A stretch of DNA of 64,000 nucleotides, taken from positions 62,047-126,046 of the forward strand of contig FLQS01000005.1 of NCBI GenBank assembly GCA_900078375.1. Reading direction: 5' to 3'. The stretch's first letter is position 1, and the number at the start of each line of letters is the position of its first letter. A program made the position numbers and the translations under genes. The notes beneath the pieces were generated by a model. It was not told the DNA's origin and ran no database searches. It was given only the letters and a program-made list of their open reading frames with translations. Below are positions 25,960 to 36,675 of the stretch, piece after piece. The DNA comes from an uncultured Mycobacterium sp. GTDB taxonomy: Bacteria; Actinomycetota; Actinomycetes; Mycobacteriales; Mycobacteriaceae.

Positions 25960-27489
25960 TCAGGGCCGCCTGAGCGCCGAGACGTTCGCGTTGTCGGCTT
26001 GCACCGGCTGAATCGGAAGGCCGGTACGGGCGGCGGTGGCCAGCATGTGCTCGACGACGTTCTTACCAAGCGCGTGCTCGCCCGGCAGCTCGATCGGGTA
26101 GTTGCCGTCAAAGCAGGCGCAGCACAACCGGGTCGGCGGCTGTTCGGTCGCCGCGATCATGCCCTGCTGAGAGATGTAGACCAGCGAGTCGGCCCCGATC
26201 GCGTGGCGCACCGCTTCGAGCATCTCGCCCTCATCGTCCACCGCGTTGGCGATGAGTTCGGCGGGGGTGGCGAAGTCGATGCCGTAGAAGCAGGGCCATT
26301 TGACCGGCGGTGACGCGATCCGCACGTGCACCTCGACGGCGCCGGCCTCCCGCAGCATCCGAATCAGGGCACGCTGGGTGTTGCCGCGCACGATCGAGTC
26401 GTCGACGACGATCAGCCGCTTGCCGCGGATCACCTCTTTGAGCGGGTTGAGCTTGAGCCGGATACCGAGCTGACGGATGGTCTGCGACGGCTGAATGAAC
26501 GTGCGCCCGACGTAGGCGTTCTTCATCAGGCCCTGGCCGAACGGGATACCGGATTCCTGCGCGTAGCCCACCGCGGCGGGGGTGCCGGATTCGGGAACAC
26601 CGATGACCAGGTCGGCATCGACCGGCTTCTCCCGGGCCAGCCGGCGGCCGATGTCCACGCGGGTGGCGTGCACCGAGCGGCCGACCAGCGTGCTGTCGGG
26701 CCGAGCCAGGTAGACGTACTCGAAGATGCAGCCCTTGGGGGTCGGGTTGGCGAACCGGGTGGAGCGAACGCCATCGGCATCGATCGCCAGCAGCTCACCG
26801 GGTTCGATGTCGCGGACGAAGGACGCGCCGACGATGTCGAGCGCGGCGGTCTCGGAGGCCACCACCCAGCCACGGTCCAGCCGGCCCAGCGACAACGGCC
26901 GCACACCGAACGGGTCGCGGGCGGCGTACAGCGTGGTCTCGTCCATGAAGGTCAGGCAGAACGCGCCGCGCACCGTGGGCAGCAGCGCGAGGGCGGCTTG
27001 TTCGATGCTGGAGTCCGCTGAGCCGTGGGCCAACAGCGCGCCCAGGATGTCGGAGTCGGTGGTCGCCGCGCCCGGCATGTTCGGGTTGATCAGCCCGGCT
27101 TCGCGCGCCCGCGCCGCCAATTCGGTGGTGTTGACCAGATTTCCGTTGTGACCCAACGCGAGTCCGGTGCCTGCCGCGGTGTTGCGGAAGACCGGCTGGG
27201 CGTTCTCCCAGGTGGTGGAGCCGGTCGTCGAGTAGCGGCAGTGGCCGATGGCGACGTGGCCTTCCATCGCGGCCAGTGTCTGCTCGTCGAACACCTGGCT
27301 GACGAGGCCGAGATCCTTGAAGACCAGCACCTGCGATCCGTCGCCGACGGCGATACCGGCCGCCTCCTGGCCCCTGTGTTGCAGGGCATAGAGACCGTAA
27401 TAAGTGAGTTTCGCAACATCTTCGCCCGGAGCCCAGACTCCGAAGACGCCGCATTCTTCCGCAGGTGGGTTTTCGACTTCTTCGGTCAC
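25960..27489 (-). CDS. purF: Amidophosphoribosyltransferase PurF
   Basis: A 509-aa enzyme for the first committed purine step, PRPP plus glutamine to phosphoribosylamine. The short propeptide MTEEVENPPAEE precedes the N-terminal nucleophile Cys13 (CGVFGVW). The glutaminase domain includes HCRYSTTGST and GHNGNLVN. The PRT domain has the PRPP loop VVDDSIVRGNTQR. Cysteines near the end (RLCCACFDGNYP) fit the [4Fe-4S] cluster of this class. GTG start. Upstream of it stand the SCP-like gene and the purL cluster. Confidence 0.96.
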   Translation of the reverse strand: MTEEVENPPAEECGVFGVWAPGEDVAKLTYYGLYALQHRGQEAAGIAVGDGSQVLVFKDLGLVSQVFDEQTLAAMEGHVAIGHCRYSTTGSTTWENAQPVFRNTAAGTGLALGHNGNLVNTTELAARAREAGLINPNMPGAATTDSDILGALLAHGSADSSIEQAALALLPTVRGAFCLTFMDETTLYAARDPFGVRPLSLGRLDRGWVVASETAALDIVGASFVRDIEPGELLAIDADGVRSTRFANPTPKGCIFEYVYLARPDSTLVGRSVHATRVDIGRRLAREKPVDADLVIGVPESGTPAAVGYAQESGIPFGQGLMKNAYVGRTFIQPSQTIRQLGIRLKLNPLKEVIRGKRLIVVDDSIVRGNTQRALIRMLREAGAVEVHVRIASPPVKWPCFYGIDFATPAELIANAVDDEGEMLEAVRHAIGADSLVYISQQGMIAATEQPPTRLCCACFDGNYPIELPGEHALGKNVVEHMLATAARTGLPIQPVQADNANVSALRRP

Positions 27490-27583
27490 GATATGGGCTG
27501 CTCCCTGGCGGGGGTTCGGTGACGTAACTCAGTTTACGGGCATCGGGGGGAAACGCGGAATTGAACGCCGAGTGTCGGGCCGA

Positions 27584-27976
27584 CTACTCGCCGATTGTCA
27601 CCAGGGGAAGCCATGCCGCAATCTCGCCGGCCCGCGATCCCGACAGCCGAAGCGCCCCACGTTTGGCCGCCTCGTCGACGTCGAGCAGGCCCGTCACCAG
27701 GCAAAGCCACGTCCGTGGATCGGTCTCGACCACGTTGGGCGGCGTGCCCCGGGTGTGTCGGGGACCGGAGATGCATTGCACCGCAACAAAAGGTGGGATC
27801 CGGACCTCGACGCTGGCACCCGGCGCCAGCCCGGCCAGGGTGCGAGCGGTCAACCGGACCGCCACCGCGATCGCGGCGCGATCGGGGGCGGCCGCGTTCT
27901 CGTCGGACAACCAAGGCGCCACGGCGTGCACAGCAGCCACAGTGGCCTCAGGGTTGGCGTCGCGGCGGGCGGGCAT
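27584..27976 (-). CDS. Sterol-carrier-like family protein
   Basis: A 130-aa protein starting MPARRDANPEATVAAVHAVA, with RTLAGLAPGASVEVRIPPFVAVQ and DPRTWLCLVTGLLDVDEAAK. The pattern fits the small sterol-carrier/MDMPI C-terminal-like domain in the Rv0807 homologue that precedes purF in mycobacteria. ATG 27976 begins the family-like sequence; the longer frame to 28138 is Arg-rich shadow. No ligand is known. It lies 94 nt upstream of purF, same strand. Confidence 0.75.
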   Translation of the reverse strand: MPARRDANPEATVAAVHAVAPWLSDENAAAPDRAAIAVAVRLTARTLAGLAPGASVEVRIPPFVAVQCISGPRHTRGTPPNVVETDPRTWLCLVTGLLDVDEAAKRGALRLSGSRAGEIAAWLPLVTIGE

Positions 27977-28061
27977 GGGTCGAGTATGGCAATCGGTTCC
28001 AACGCGCCGTCGAATCGACCGACGCCGTCGTGGGCAGTCGCGACGTGGCGACGACGGCCGA

Positions 28062-28607
28062 CTAACGCTGCGCGACCAGCGCCGCCACCGCACCGACCTC
28101 GTTGATCGCCAGGTGCGCCAGCGCCGGGGCCAGGACACTGCCGGAGCGCTCGGCGAGCCAGCCGAACACCCACCCGGCCGCTGCGGTCACCACAACGGTG
28201 CCGACAATCGGCTCGCCGGTCTTCCTGGCGTCGGGGATGTGCCAGAGCCCGAAGGCAACGGCCTGCAGCAGCCGTCCGCCCGTCGGCCCGATCGCTCGCG
28301 CGGCGAGGGTCTGCAGCAAGCCACGAAAGATCGTCTCCTCCGTCCACACGGTGCCGAGCGGAATGTCCAACGCCAGCCAGCGCAGCGCGCCCACGGGCAG
28401 CTCGCGGTCGTGCATTGCGGCGCGCACCTGCGGCACCACCGCCGCGGCCGCGACTCCCGCGGCCACCGCAGCGGCGGCCGCACCACCGAACCGCAGCCCC
28501 GACCACAGCTGGGGCGGCCGCAGCCCCAGCGGCGTGCGCACCGCGACCGCCACTCCGGTGCCGATCATCGCCCGTACGGCGGGCACGCCAGAATGCTTGT
28601 GGATCAC
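28062..28607 (-). CDS. CPBP family intramembrane metalloprotease
   Basis: A 181-aa membrane protein of the CPBP (CAAX protease and bacteriocin-processing, Abi) family. It has the three motifs TEETIFRG (EExxxR, about 89-96), FGLWH (about 119-123) and HLAINE (about 165-170), arranged over four to five helices. These are zinc-type intramembrane proteases. GTG 28607 overlaps the stop of the alpha/beta hydrolase as GTGA, so translation is coupled and a shared role is likely. The substrate is unknown. A longer frame to 29249 is shadow of the hydrolase gene. Confidence 0.82.
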   Translation of the reverse strand: MIHKHSGVPAVRAMIGTGVAVAVRTPLGLRPPQLWSGLRFGGAAAAAVAAGVAAAAVVPQVRAAMHDRELPVGALRWLALDIPLGTVWTEETIFRGLLQTLAARAIGPTGGRLLQAVAFGLWHIPDARKTGEPIVGTVVVTAAAGWVFGWLAERSGSVLAPALAHLAINEVGAVAALVAQR

Positions 28608-30388
28608 TGGAATTCGGGACCGCCGGCGGCGATGAGCTTCTCCAGCGCACGGCGGATCCGCTCGGTGTCGGTTGGCGTCCAGCCGTCGGGGGCGGCGACC
28701 GCGACCCAGCCGTCGAGCTGGCTGTCCCCGTAGTTGTGGCCGTGCCCGATCGGTGAGGCTTGTGAGCTGGTGACGTTGCCGGCCATATCGGCGCTGACTT
28801 GCCAGAAGGTGATGATCGGATACCAGCGCATGGCCGGGCTGCGATCGAAGCCCGGCGGTTCCTTCAACCAATCCGGCCGGCCGAAGAGCAGGTCGGGTGT
28901 CCACCACACGACCGGATCCGACGGGTGCTGCAGGTACAGCACCCGGGTGCCCTTCCAGGCCGGTGACGCCGCGACCCCGGCGATCTCGGCGGGGCCGGCC
29001 GCCTGAGCGAACCGGACGGTGCGTCCGGCGTCGTACCACGGCTGAACTTCCGGGGTGCCCGGGTCGCGCCGGACAGTCAGGGCCTTCCACAGGGTGCTGG
29101 CGTTGGGCGGTCCCACCCACAGCACCGAGGAGAACCCCTTGTCGACGACGTCGGGCAGGTAACCGAATGCGCCCTGACCGGCCATCGAGCCCAAACTCTC
29201 GCCATAGAGCACCAGCTTGGGCCGGCTGGCCTCGGGCCACTGCAGCCACCGTTGGTGGATCGCGTCGATCATCGCCTTGCCCGCCTCGACCGATTTCTCC
29301 TGGTCGGCCAAAAACGAGATCCAGCTGGGCAGGTACGAGTACTGCATGGCCACCAGCACGGTGTCGCCGTTGTACATCGACTCGATCGACCGCGCGGCCA
29401 CCGGGTCGACCCAGCCGGTGCCGGTGGTGGGAATGATCACCAGCACCTTGCGCTCAAAGGCCTTGGTGCGCTGCAGTTCCGAGAGCAGCACCGCGACCCG
29501 ACCCTCGAGGGTGTCGGCAGTTTGCAGGCCGGCGTAGATGCGGATGGGCTCCTTGGCCGGCCGCCCGTTGAGTTCGGTCAGCTCGGGCGCGTGCGGGCCG
29601 GTGGCCACGAAGTTGCGGCCTTGAAATCCCAAGGTATCCCAGTCCGCAAATGACGATGGGCTTCCTGATCTTTCGGGCTGGAACGGTTGGGAGACACCGG
29701 GTCGGGTGGTGTCGTTCACGGGCTGGAACATCGCACTGGCGCCGGCTATGAAGCCGCGGTAGAGCACGCCGTTGACCAGGGTGATGATCAGCACCACCAC
29801 GATCGCGGTGCCGATGAACATCGCCACCTCGTCGTTGAGGTTCCAGCGCCGGATCATCACGCGCGCCAGGAACTTGATGGCGTCCTTGATCACCCGCGCC
29901 AGACCGACCAGCAGACCGCCAGCGACCAGCGCGACGACCAGGGTGCGTAGGTACACCAGCGTCGAGAATCCCTCGATGCCCATCACCGCCGAGATCTGGC
30001 GCTGCCAGGCGGCCGCCGGCACCAGAATCAGCACGCTGGCGGCGATCGACAGCACGACGGTCGCGACCTTCAGGCGAATGAGCACCTTGGGCCCGGGCGG
30101 CCACCATGCCCGGTGGTCGAGGAACAGTCGGCGAAACAGCCAGCCGGCCAACACACCGATGCCGTAGCCAATGGCCGCGTTGATGCCGCCGATCACCCCG
30201 GCCAGCACCCAGTCGCGCGGCACCAGCGATGGCGTCAGCGACACGCAGAAAAACAGCGCGCCGAACGCCACGCCGACGAAGTCCAGCCGGAGCAGGCTCC
30301 ACGCCCATTCGATCAGCGATTCGCGGTGACGCCGTGGGGCTGGCGGGGCCTTCGCCTCACCGGTGACGTCATCGACCGCGCTGGTCAT
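28604..30388 (-). CDS. Membrane-bound alpha/beta-hydrolase (Abhydrolase_9)
   Basis: A 594-aa protein. The N-terminal membrane domain has about five helices (residues 35-240, Abhydrolase_9_N type), e.g. [20 protein letters not shown] and [18 protein letters not shown]. The C-terminal alpha/beta-hydrolase domain has nucleophile elbow GESLGS ([18 protein letters not shown]), acid likely in HPSDPVVWW, and His in [12 protein letters not shown]. The family is actinobacterial; lipase or esterase activity in the envelope is inferred. Its start overlaps the purL stop by 4 nt and its stop overlaps the CPBP protease, giving a coupled three-gene unit. Confidence 0.85.
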   Translation of the reverse strand: MTSAVDDVTGEAKAPPAPRRHRESLIEWAWSLLRLDFVGVAFGALFFCVSLTPSLVPRDWVLAGVIGGINAAIGYGIGVLAGWLFRRLFLDHRAWWPPGPKVLIRLKVATVVLSIAASVLILVPAAAWQRQISAVMGIEGFSTLVYLRTLVVALVAGGLLVGLARVIKDAIKFLARVMIRRWNLNDEVAMFIGTAIVVVLIITLVNGVLYRGFIAGASAMFQPVNDTTRPGVSQPFQPERSGSPSSFADWDTLGFQGRNFVATGPHAPELTELNGRPAKEPIRIYAGLQTADTLEGRVAVLLSELQRTKAFERKVLVIIPTTGTGWVDPVAARSIESMYNGDTVLVAMQYSYLPSWISFLADQEKSVEAGKAMIDAIHQRWLQWPEASRPKLVLYGESLGSMAGQGAFGYLPDVVDKGFSSVLWVGPPNASTLWKALTVRRDPGTPEVQPWYDAGRTVRFAQAAGPAEIAGVAASPAWKGTRVLYLQHPSDPVVWWTPDLLFGRPDWLKEPPGFDRSPAMRWYPIITFWQVSADMAGNVTSSQASPIGHGHNYGDSQLDGWVAVAAPDGWTPTDTERIRRALEKLIAAGGPEFQ

Positions 30389-32682
30389 CCGAAAAGCCCG
30401 GGCAGCACTTTCTCCGAGGTGGTGCGCAGCTCTTCGAGTGTCACCGTGAACAAGCCTTGGACCTCAACGGAATCCGAACCCGGGTCGGACACCCCGATGC
30501 GGGTTGCCGGCAGCCCGCGGGCTTCGCACATCGCTGCGAAACGGCTCTCCTCGGTACGCGGTATCGCGACCAGGGCGCGTCCTGCCGACTCCGAGAACAG
30601 CGCGACGAAGGGGTCCGCCTGCTCGGGAAGGACAATGCGGCAACCGGTTTCACCGGCCAGCGCCGCCTCGATCACCGCCTGGATGAGGCCGCCTTCGCTC
30701 AGGTCGTGGGCGGCGGACGCCAGGCCGTCGCGGGATGCCGCGGCCAACACCTCGGACAGCAGCTTCTCGCGGGCCAGATCGACCGTCGGCGGCACACCCC
30801 CGAGATGGTCGGCGGTGACCTGCGCCCAGACCGACCCGTCGAACTCGTCGCGGGTGTCACCGAGCAGGAACAGCGTCTCCCCCGGTTCGTTGCCCAATGC
30901 AGTCGGAAGACGTCGACCCACATCTTCCAGGACACCCAGTACGCCCACCACCGGGGTGGGGAGAATGGCCGTCGCTCCGGTCTGGTTGTAGAAGCTGACG
31001 TTTCCGCCAGTGACCGGAATCCCAAGGGCCGCACAGCCGTCAGCGAGCCCGCGGACGGCCTGGGAGAACTGCCACATCACGCCGGGATCCTCGGGTGAGC
31101 CGAAGTTCAGGCAGTTGGTCACCGCGATCGGGGTCGCACCGGTGACCGCGACATTGCGATACGCCTCGGCCAGCGCCAGCTGCGCACCGGTGTACGGGTC
31201 GAGCTGGGTGTAGCGCCCAGAAGCGTCGGTGGACACCGCGATACCGCGTCCGGTCGATTCGTCGATGCGCAGCACGCCGCCGTCGGCATGCTCGGCGAGC
31301 ACCGTGTTGCCGCGCACGTAGCGGTCGTACTGCTCGGTGATGAAGGCACGGCTGCACAGATGCGGACTGCCAACCAGCGCAAGCAAAGTCGCGCGCAGCT
31401 CATCACCCGTCGATGGCCGCGGCAGGGTTGCCGAGGTGTCGGCGATCAGCGCGTCCTGCCAATCCGGGCGGGCGACCGGCCGCTGGTAGACCGGGCCCTC
31501 GTGGGCGACAGTGCGCGGCGGCACGTCGACGACGGTCTCGCCGTGCCAGGTGATCTGGAGCCGGTCGCCGTCGGTGACCTCACCGATGACCGTGGCCAGC
31601 ACCTCCCACTTGCGGCACACCGCCATGAACGCCTCAACGTTCTCCGGGGCCACCACCGCACACATGCGTTCCTGAGACTCACTGGACAGGATCTCGGCGG
31701 GCGTCATGTTCGCCGCCCGCTGCGGCACCTTGTCCAGCTGGATGGCCATCCCGCCGTCACCGGCAGACGCCAACTCCGAAGTGGCGCAGGATAATCCGGC
31801 GCCGCCAAGGTCCTGGATACCGATCACCAGACCAGCGGCGTACAGCTCGAGACAGCACTCGATGAGCACCTTCTCCATGAACGGGTCGCCGACCTGCACA
31901 CTGGGGAGTTTCTTGCGGCCTGGGCCCGACCCCTCGTCACCGCCGAAGGTGTCACTGGCCAGTACCGACACCCCGCCGATGCCGTCCAGACCGGTGCGCG
32001 CGCCGAACAGGATGATCTTGTTGCCGGTGCCGGAGGCGAACGCCAGGTGCAGATCCTCCTTACGCAGCACCCCCACGCACAGCGCGTTGACCAGAGGATT
32101 GCCGGCATAGGACGGGTCGAAGATGGTCTCGCCGCCGATATTGGGCAGGCCGAGCGAGTTGCCGTAGCCGCCGATGCCGCGCACCACGCCGTCGAGCACC
32201 CGGCGGGTGTCGGGGGCGTCGGCCGCACCGAAACGCAGCTGGTCCATGACCGCCACCGGCCGCGCGCCCATCGCCATGATGTCGCGGACGATGCCACCAA
32301 CGCCGGTGGCCGCGCCCTGGTACGGCTCGACATAGGACGGGTGGTTGTGCGACTCCACCTTGAACGTCACTGCCCAGCCGTCGCCGATGTCGACCACGCC
32401 GGCGTTCTCGCCGATGCCGGCCAGCATCGCCTTGCGCATCTCATCGGTGGTGGTCTCACCGAAGTAGCGCAGGTGCACCTTGGACGATTTGTAGGAGCAG
32501 TGTTCGCTCCACATCACCGAGTACATCGCCAGCTCGGCGTCGGTGGGTCTGCGGCCGAGAATGTCCCGGATCCGCTGATATTCGTCGTCTTTGAGGCCGA
32601 GTTCGCGATACGGCTGCGGGTGCTCGGGGGTGGTCGTCGCATGGTCGACGGTGTCGACAGCTCCAGTGAGCCCAGATGTCAC
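30385..32682 (-). CDS. purL: Phosphoribosylformylglycinamidine synthase subunit PurL
   Basis: A 765-aa small-type PurL, the ATP-dependent synthetase subunit that with PurQ and PurS converts FGAR to FGAM. Motifs: [66 protein letters not shown] and [17 protein letters not shown] 32682 follows TAGACT (32694-32689 on the minus strand) by 6 nt, so it is probably leaderless. The -10 overlaps the stop codon of the antiporter gene. purQ/purS are 6 kb away, unlike many bacteria. Confidence 0.95.
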   Translation of the reverse strand: MTSGLTGAVDTVDHATTTPEHPQPYRELGLKDDEYQRIRDILGRRPTDAELAMYSVMWSEHCSYKSSKVHLRYFGETTTDEMRKAMLAGIGENAGVVDIGDGWAVTFKVESHNHPSYVEPYQGAATGVGGIVRDIMAMGARPVAVMDQLRFGAADAPDTRRVLDGVVRGIGGYGNSLGLPNIGGETIFDPSYAGNPLVNALCVGVLRKEDLHLAFASGTGNKIILFGARTGLDGIGGVSVLASDTFGGDEGSGPGRKKLPSVQVGDPFMEKVLIECCLELYAAGLVIGIQDLGGAGLSCATSELASAGDGGMAIQLDKVPQRAANMTPAEILSSESQERMCAVVAPENVEAFMAVCRKWEVLATVIGEVTDGDRLQITWHGETVVDVPPRTVAHEGPVYQRPVARPDWQDALIADTSATLPRPSTGDELRATLLALVGSPHLCSRAFITEQYDRYVRGNTVLAEHADGGVLRIDESTGRGIAVSTDASGRYTQLDPYTGAQLALAEAYRNVAVTGATPIAVTNCLNFGSPEDPGVMWQFSQAVRGLADGCAALGIPVTGGNVSFYNQTGATAILPTPVVGVLGVLEDVGRRLPTALGNEPGETLFLLGDTRDEFDGSVWAQVTADHLGGVPPTVDLAREKLLSEVLAAASRDGLASAAHDLSEGGLIQAVIEAALAGETGCRIVLPEQADPFVALFSESAGRALVAIPRTEESRFAAMCEARGLPATRIGVSDPGSDSVEVQGLFTVTLEELRTTSEKVLPGLFG

Positions 32683-32691
32683 GGGAACAGT

Positions 32692-33921
32692 CTAGTGGCG
32701 CAGCTGCGCGGCACCGCTCCGTCGCGCTTCTGAACGGGCAAAGACCTGCGCAACGACCGACGCGGACAGGCCGTGCACCACCACGCTGCTCAGCACCACC
32801 AGCACCATGATCAACAGCACTTGCTTCTCGAGGCCGCCCTCGAGCACGTTGAACGCCAGCAGACCGAACACGATCGAGGTCGTCCCCCGAGGCCCCAGCC
32901 AGCCGACGAGCAGCCGCTCCCGCCAGTCCATTCGCGACCCGAGCAGTGCCACCATCACCGGGATCAGCCGGACGACGGCCACGGCGAGCACGGTGTAGCC
33001 GACCATGCCCCAGGTGACTCCGCCGGACATCAGCGCGATGACGCCGATACCGGCCACCACAAACCACATGAACGCGGTGAGCAGCACCGCCACATCGTCG
33101 ATGAGTTCCAGTTCCCGGTGTTTGTCGTGCGCCGTTCGGACGTAGTTGAGCGCCATACCGCAGAGGAACGCCGACACGAAACCGTTGCCGCCGAGGCCCA
33201 CGCTCAGCGAGTACGACAGCAGCGGCGCGGCCACGTAGATGATGCGCTTGGACTGTTCGGTCATCAGGCTGCGCTGTTCGGCGGCGTTGGCCAGCTTGCC
33301 GAGAACCCACCCGACAGCGGGCCCGACGATCACTGCGATGCCGATCTCGGGGACCGCCTCGGCCAGTGCGTGCATCGGCGGTTCGGAGTCGTCGGGCCCT
33401 GACGCCAGCGCCAGTGCGAAGACCAGCACCGGTGCGACGATCCCGTCCTTGTAGCCCGCCTCGACGTTGAGCAATTCACGCACCCGCTCGGGAATCCGTG
33501 CGTCGCGCAGTATTCGGGACGCGGGCGCGAAATCGGTCGGCACTACGATGCAGGCGAGGACGAGAAGCACCGGCCAGGTGAACCCCGGTAGCAGCAGCCA
33601 CCCCAACCCGAAGGCCAGGGCGATACTGAGCGGAAGCGCAATGCCCAGCAGTCGCAGCGCCGAGCGGGGATCGCGGCCCAACAGCCCACCGTGCACATCG
33701 GTGGCGTCGACGAACACCAGGACGGCCAGGATCAGCTCCGCGAGATGCTGGGCGACCTGAGAATTAAGCGTGTCGGCCACCGCGTGATAGGTGCCGTACT
33801 CGATGCCCGCCCCGACCACGATGAGCAGGATCGGCGCGGTGATCCGGCCCCGCTGCATAGGTTCGGCGAGTAGCGACCAGATCGTCAGCACCAGCGAGAG
33901 CGCGATCAGGGACTGGACCAC
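32692..33921 (-). CDS. Cation:proton antiporter (CPA family, Na+/H+ exchanger type)
   Basis: A 409-aa polytopic protein with about 12 helices. Ion-site residues are in ACIVVPTDFAPASR and LNVEAGYKDGIVAPVLVFAL (the Asn-x-Glu-x4-Asp block), and GWLGPRGTTSIVFGLLAF is the conserved arginine region. This matches the NhaP/CPA1-type exchangers. It probably expels Na+ or K+ in exchange for protons. It lies directly upstream of purL on the same strand, 9 nt from its GTG, but purL has its own promoter element. No Shine-Dalgarno is clear at the GTG start. Confidence 0.85.
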   Translation of the reverse strand: MVQSLIALSLVLTIWSLLAEPMQRGRITAPILLIVVGAGIEYGTYHAVADTLNSQVAQHLAELILAVLVFVDATDVHGGLLGRDPRSALRLLGIALPLSIALAFGLGWLLLPGFTWPVLLVLACIVVPTDFAPASRILRDARIPERVRELLNVEAGYKDGIVAPVLVFALALASGPDDSEPPMHALAEAVPEIGIAVIVGPAVGWVLGKLANAAEQRSLMTEQSKRIIYVAAPLLSYSLSVGLGGNGFVSAFLCGMALNYVRTAHDKHRELELIDDVAVLLTAFMWFVVAGIGVIALMSGGVTWGMVGYTVLAVAVVRLIPVMVALLGSRMDWRERLLVGWLGPRGTTSIVFGLLAFNVLEGGLEKQVLLIMVLVVLSSVVVHGLSASVVAQVFARSEARRSGAAQLRH

Positions 33922-33978
33922 AGGAAGGCATCATTCCCCAGTCGCGCGGTAGGTGCGCGTCGGGCAGCCGTGTCGGGC

Positions 33979-35274
33979 CTATCTGGACCTGACGGTGACC
34001 AGTGCGCCCTTGGCGGGGGCGATGGCCACTCCTCGGGACATCTGCTTTTCCCCGCGCGCGCCCGTCGGGCTGATGGTGTGGTCGCGCAGCAGGGTTCGCA
34101 ACACCACCCGCATCTCCATGTTCGCGAACGCGGCGCCGATGCAGCGGCGGATGCCCCCGCCGTAGGGAATCCATTCCGCCGGATCGGGCGAGCGGGACAG
34201 GAACCGGTCCGGATCGAACCGGCCGGCGTCGGGGAAGACGGCGTCATCGGCGTGCACGAGCCCGATGCTCGCCACGATGGTCAGCCCCTGCGGGATGGTC
34301 CACGGGCCAAGGGTCAGCGCGGGCGCCGTCACCTGCCGGAACGTCACGTCGATCACCGGCCGGGTGCGCTGGACCTCGAGGATGGTGGCGGTCAGTAACG
34401 CATCCGATCCTGCGTCGAGGTCAGCGACCAGCCGGCCCAGCAGTACCGGATGTCGTTGCAGCCGTTCCACCGCCCAGGCCAGCGTGGTGGCGGTCGTCTC
34501 GTGGCCGGCCGCGAGCAGGGTGATCAACTCGTCGGCGATTTCGGCGCGCGTCATCGGCGAACCGTCTTCGTAGCGGCTGCCCAGCATCAGCGCCAGAACG
34601 TCGTCGCGGGATTCGAGATCGGGATCGGCCAGCGCCTTCTCGATCAGCCGGCCGACGATCTCATCGTACTCGCGACGGTAGCTGCCGAATCGCCCCCACG
34701 GACTCCAACGTCCCCAATCCCATTGGGGCACAGGGATGAGCGAGAGTTTGGATCCGAGTTGGATTGCCGCCGGCAGCAATTCCCGTAGCCGGGTGAACTC
34801 CTCGCCGTCCGCCCCGAACACCGCCCGCAGGATGACGTTCAGCGTGATGCGCATCATCGAGGGCAACGCCGCGAACGCGCGGTCGGCGGGCCAGGTGCCG
34901 AATTCGGTGACGGCTTCGCGTTCGACGATGGCCTCATAGGCTCCCAGCCGCCGTCCGTTGAACGGCGGTGTCAGCAGCTTGCGGTGCGCGCGATGGCGCG
35001 GACCCGCCAGCGCGAACATCGAATTGGGGCCCATGACACGGCCGAGGTTGGCGTCGGTCGTGTCGGCGACGTCGGCGCCGGCCGTGAAGAGCTGGCGGAT
35101 CTGGCCCGGGTCGCTGAGCACGACGACACGACCGAAGATCGGCAGATTGAGGGTGAAGGCGGAGCCGTAGCGGCGCCGCACGATGTGCAGGGCGGTCCGG
35201 CGGTCGGCCACCGCGATCGCGGCTTGAAGCGCCCGAGGGATCGGCGGAGCGGGCGGCAACACGGTTGTCGGCAC
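33979..35274 (-). CDS. Cytochrome P450
   Basis: A 431-aa haem monooxygenase. I-helix AGHETTATTLAWAVERLQ, the ExxR motif in EVQRTRP, and the haem-binding loop PYGGGIRRCIGAAFANME with C378 as thiolate ligand. RHRAHRKLLTPPFNG is the C-helix. It most resembles mycobacterial P450s of the CYP138-like group, but the CYP number cannot be assigned without search. GTG 35274 is preceded by TATCAT with 6 nt between, the leaderless pattern. No redox partner is adjacent. The substrate is unknown. Confidence 0.9.
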   Translation of the reverse strand: MPTTVLPPAPPIPRALQAAIAVADRRTALHIVRRRYGSAFTLNLPIFGRVVVLSDPGQIRQLFTAGADVADTTDANLGRVMGPNSMFALAGPRHRAHRKLLTPPFNGRRLGAYEAIVEREAVTEFGTWPADRAFAALPSMMRITLNVILRAVFGADGEEFTRLRELLPAAIQLGSKLSLIPVPQWDWGRWSPWGRFGSYRREYDEIVGRLIEKALADPDLESRDDVLALMLGSRYEDGSPMTRAEIADELITLLAAGHETTATTLAWAVERLQRHPVLLGRLVADLDAGSDALLTATILEVQRTRPVIDVTFRQVTAPALTLGPWTIPQGLTIVASIGLVHADDAVFPDAGRFDPDRFLSRSPDPAEWIPYGGGIRRCIGAAFANMEMRVVLRTLLRDHTISPTGARGEKQMSRGVAIAPAKGALVTVRSR

Positions 35275-35343
35275 CGGCGGATGATAGGCGGTGGCGGCGT
35301 TTCGCGGCCGTCCGGAAAGCGTCTAGTGGATGAACGCAGCCGC

Positions 35344-36633
35344 TTAGGCCGGTGACAAAAACGCCTGCAGCGCAGCCGCATACGCACTGACGTCGGCCGC
35401 ACCCATCAGCTCGCGGGCGGAGTGCATGGCCAGCTGGGCCGCACCGACGTCCACGGTGGGGATACCGGTCCGCGCCGAGGTCATCGGCCCGATGGTCGAG
35501 CCGCACGGCAGATCGGCGCGGTGCTCGTAGCGCTGCAGCGGCACGCCGGCCTGCCTGCAGGCCAGTTCGAAGGCGGCCGCGGTCCGGCCGTCGGTGGCGT
35601 AGCGCAGGTTCGGCTGCACCTTGAGCACCGGTCCACCGTTGACCGCGATCAGGTGCCCGGGTTCGTGGCGGTCGGGGTAGTTGGGGTGTGTCGCGTGGGC
35701 CATATCGCCGGAGGCCACCATCGACGCCGTCAGCAGGCGCAAGAAGTCCTCCCGGTCGCCGCGGGCGGCAAGGACGATGCGCTCCAGCGTCGTCAGCAGC
35801 AGATCGGACTGTGCGCCGTGATCGGAGGTCGAGCCGACTTCCTCGTGGTCGAACAGGGCCAGCACCGGCAGAGTGCCGCGCGGTTCGGCGGCCAGGAACG
35901 CCTCCAGCCCGGCGTAGCAGGTGCCCTGGTTGTCCAGCCTGGGGGCGCTGACGAATTGATCGGCGACTCCGGTGAGCGTCGACGGGGTCAGGTCGTGGGT
36001 CATCAGATCGGCCGACAGCAGGTCGGCCGCGGGCACCCCGGCCCATTCGGCGGCGTAGTCGAGGAAGGCCCGTGGTTCGGCCCCCAGACCCCACACCGCG
36101 TTGACATGACGCTGGGGATCGAGCTTGACCGCCGCACGGTCCTCGGCGAGGTGGATGGCCAGCTGCGGCACCCGCAGGATCGGCTCGTCGATGCGGACCA
36201 ACCGGTGCGACACGCCACCGACCGCATCGGGGTCGCGGAACGACAGCCGGCCGCTGATCCCGAGGTCGCGATCCAGCCAGGAGTTGAGCCACGCCCCGCC
36301 ATAGGGTTCCAGGGCGACGACCTGCCAGCCGGCCACCACCCGGTCCGGATGCTGCTTGACGCGCAGGTTGGGGCTGTCGGTGTGGCCGCCGATGATGCGG
36401 AACGGCCGATGAGGAGTGTCGGCGTCGTTGTGCTCGGGGTTCTCCCATGCGACCAGCGACCCGGCCCGCACCGTGAAGTACCGACCGGCCCCGTCCGGCC
36501 ACCGATCGGTCTCGGCCAGCTCGGTGTACCCGGCGGCCTGCAGGCGCTGCGCCACCGTATGGCAGACGTGGAAGGGTGACGGCGACGCGTCGATGAACTC
36601 GCACAACCCGTGCGCACTGGCACCTGTGGACAT
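35344..36633 (-). CDS. pepC: M18 family aminopeptidase PepC
   Basis: A 429-aa zinc aminopeptidase (M18, aspartyl aminopeptidase type). Metal and catalytic blocks: [14 protein letters not shown], the long mid region [50 protein letters not shown] and a terminal [20 protein letters not shown]. It removes N-terminal residues, with a preference for acidic ones in characterised relatives. I chose ATG 36633 as the family-like start; GTG/ATG codons up to 36657 are possible. It is divergent from the DyP gene with about 40 nt between. Confidence 0.92.
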   Translation of the reverse strand: MSTGASAHGLCEFIDASPSPFHVCHTVAQRLQAAGYTELAETDRWPDGAGRYFTVRAGSLVAWENPEHNDADTPHRPFRIIGGHTDSPNLRVKQHPDRVVAGWQVVALEPYGGAWLNSWLDRDLGISGRLSFRDPDAVGGVSHRLVRIDEPILRVPQLAIHLAEDRAAVKLDPQRHVNAVWGLGAEPRAFLDYAAEWAGVPAADLLSADLMTHDLTPSTLTGVADQFVSAPRLDNQGTCYAGLEAFLAAEPRGTLPVLALFDHEEVGSTSDHGAQSDLLLTTLERIVLAARGDREDFLRLLTASMVASGDMAHATHPNYPDRHEPGHLIAVNGGPVLKVQPNLRYATDGRTAAAFELACRQAGVPLQRYEHRADLPCGSTIGPMTSARTGIPTVDVGAAQLAMHSARELMGAADVSAYAAALQAFLSPA

Positions 36634-36675
36634 GATCACCATCATCGCCGACATCATTTTCGTTAGGGTCAGATG

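Noticed and set aside
28062..29249. A 395-aa frame for the CPBP protease
   Set aside because: The first about 215 residues are shadow of the alpha/beta-hydrolase gene. GTG 28607 with GTGA coupling gives the correct family length.
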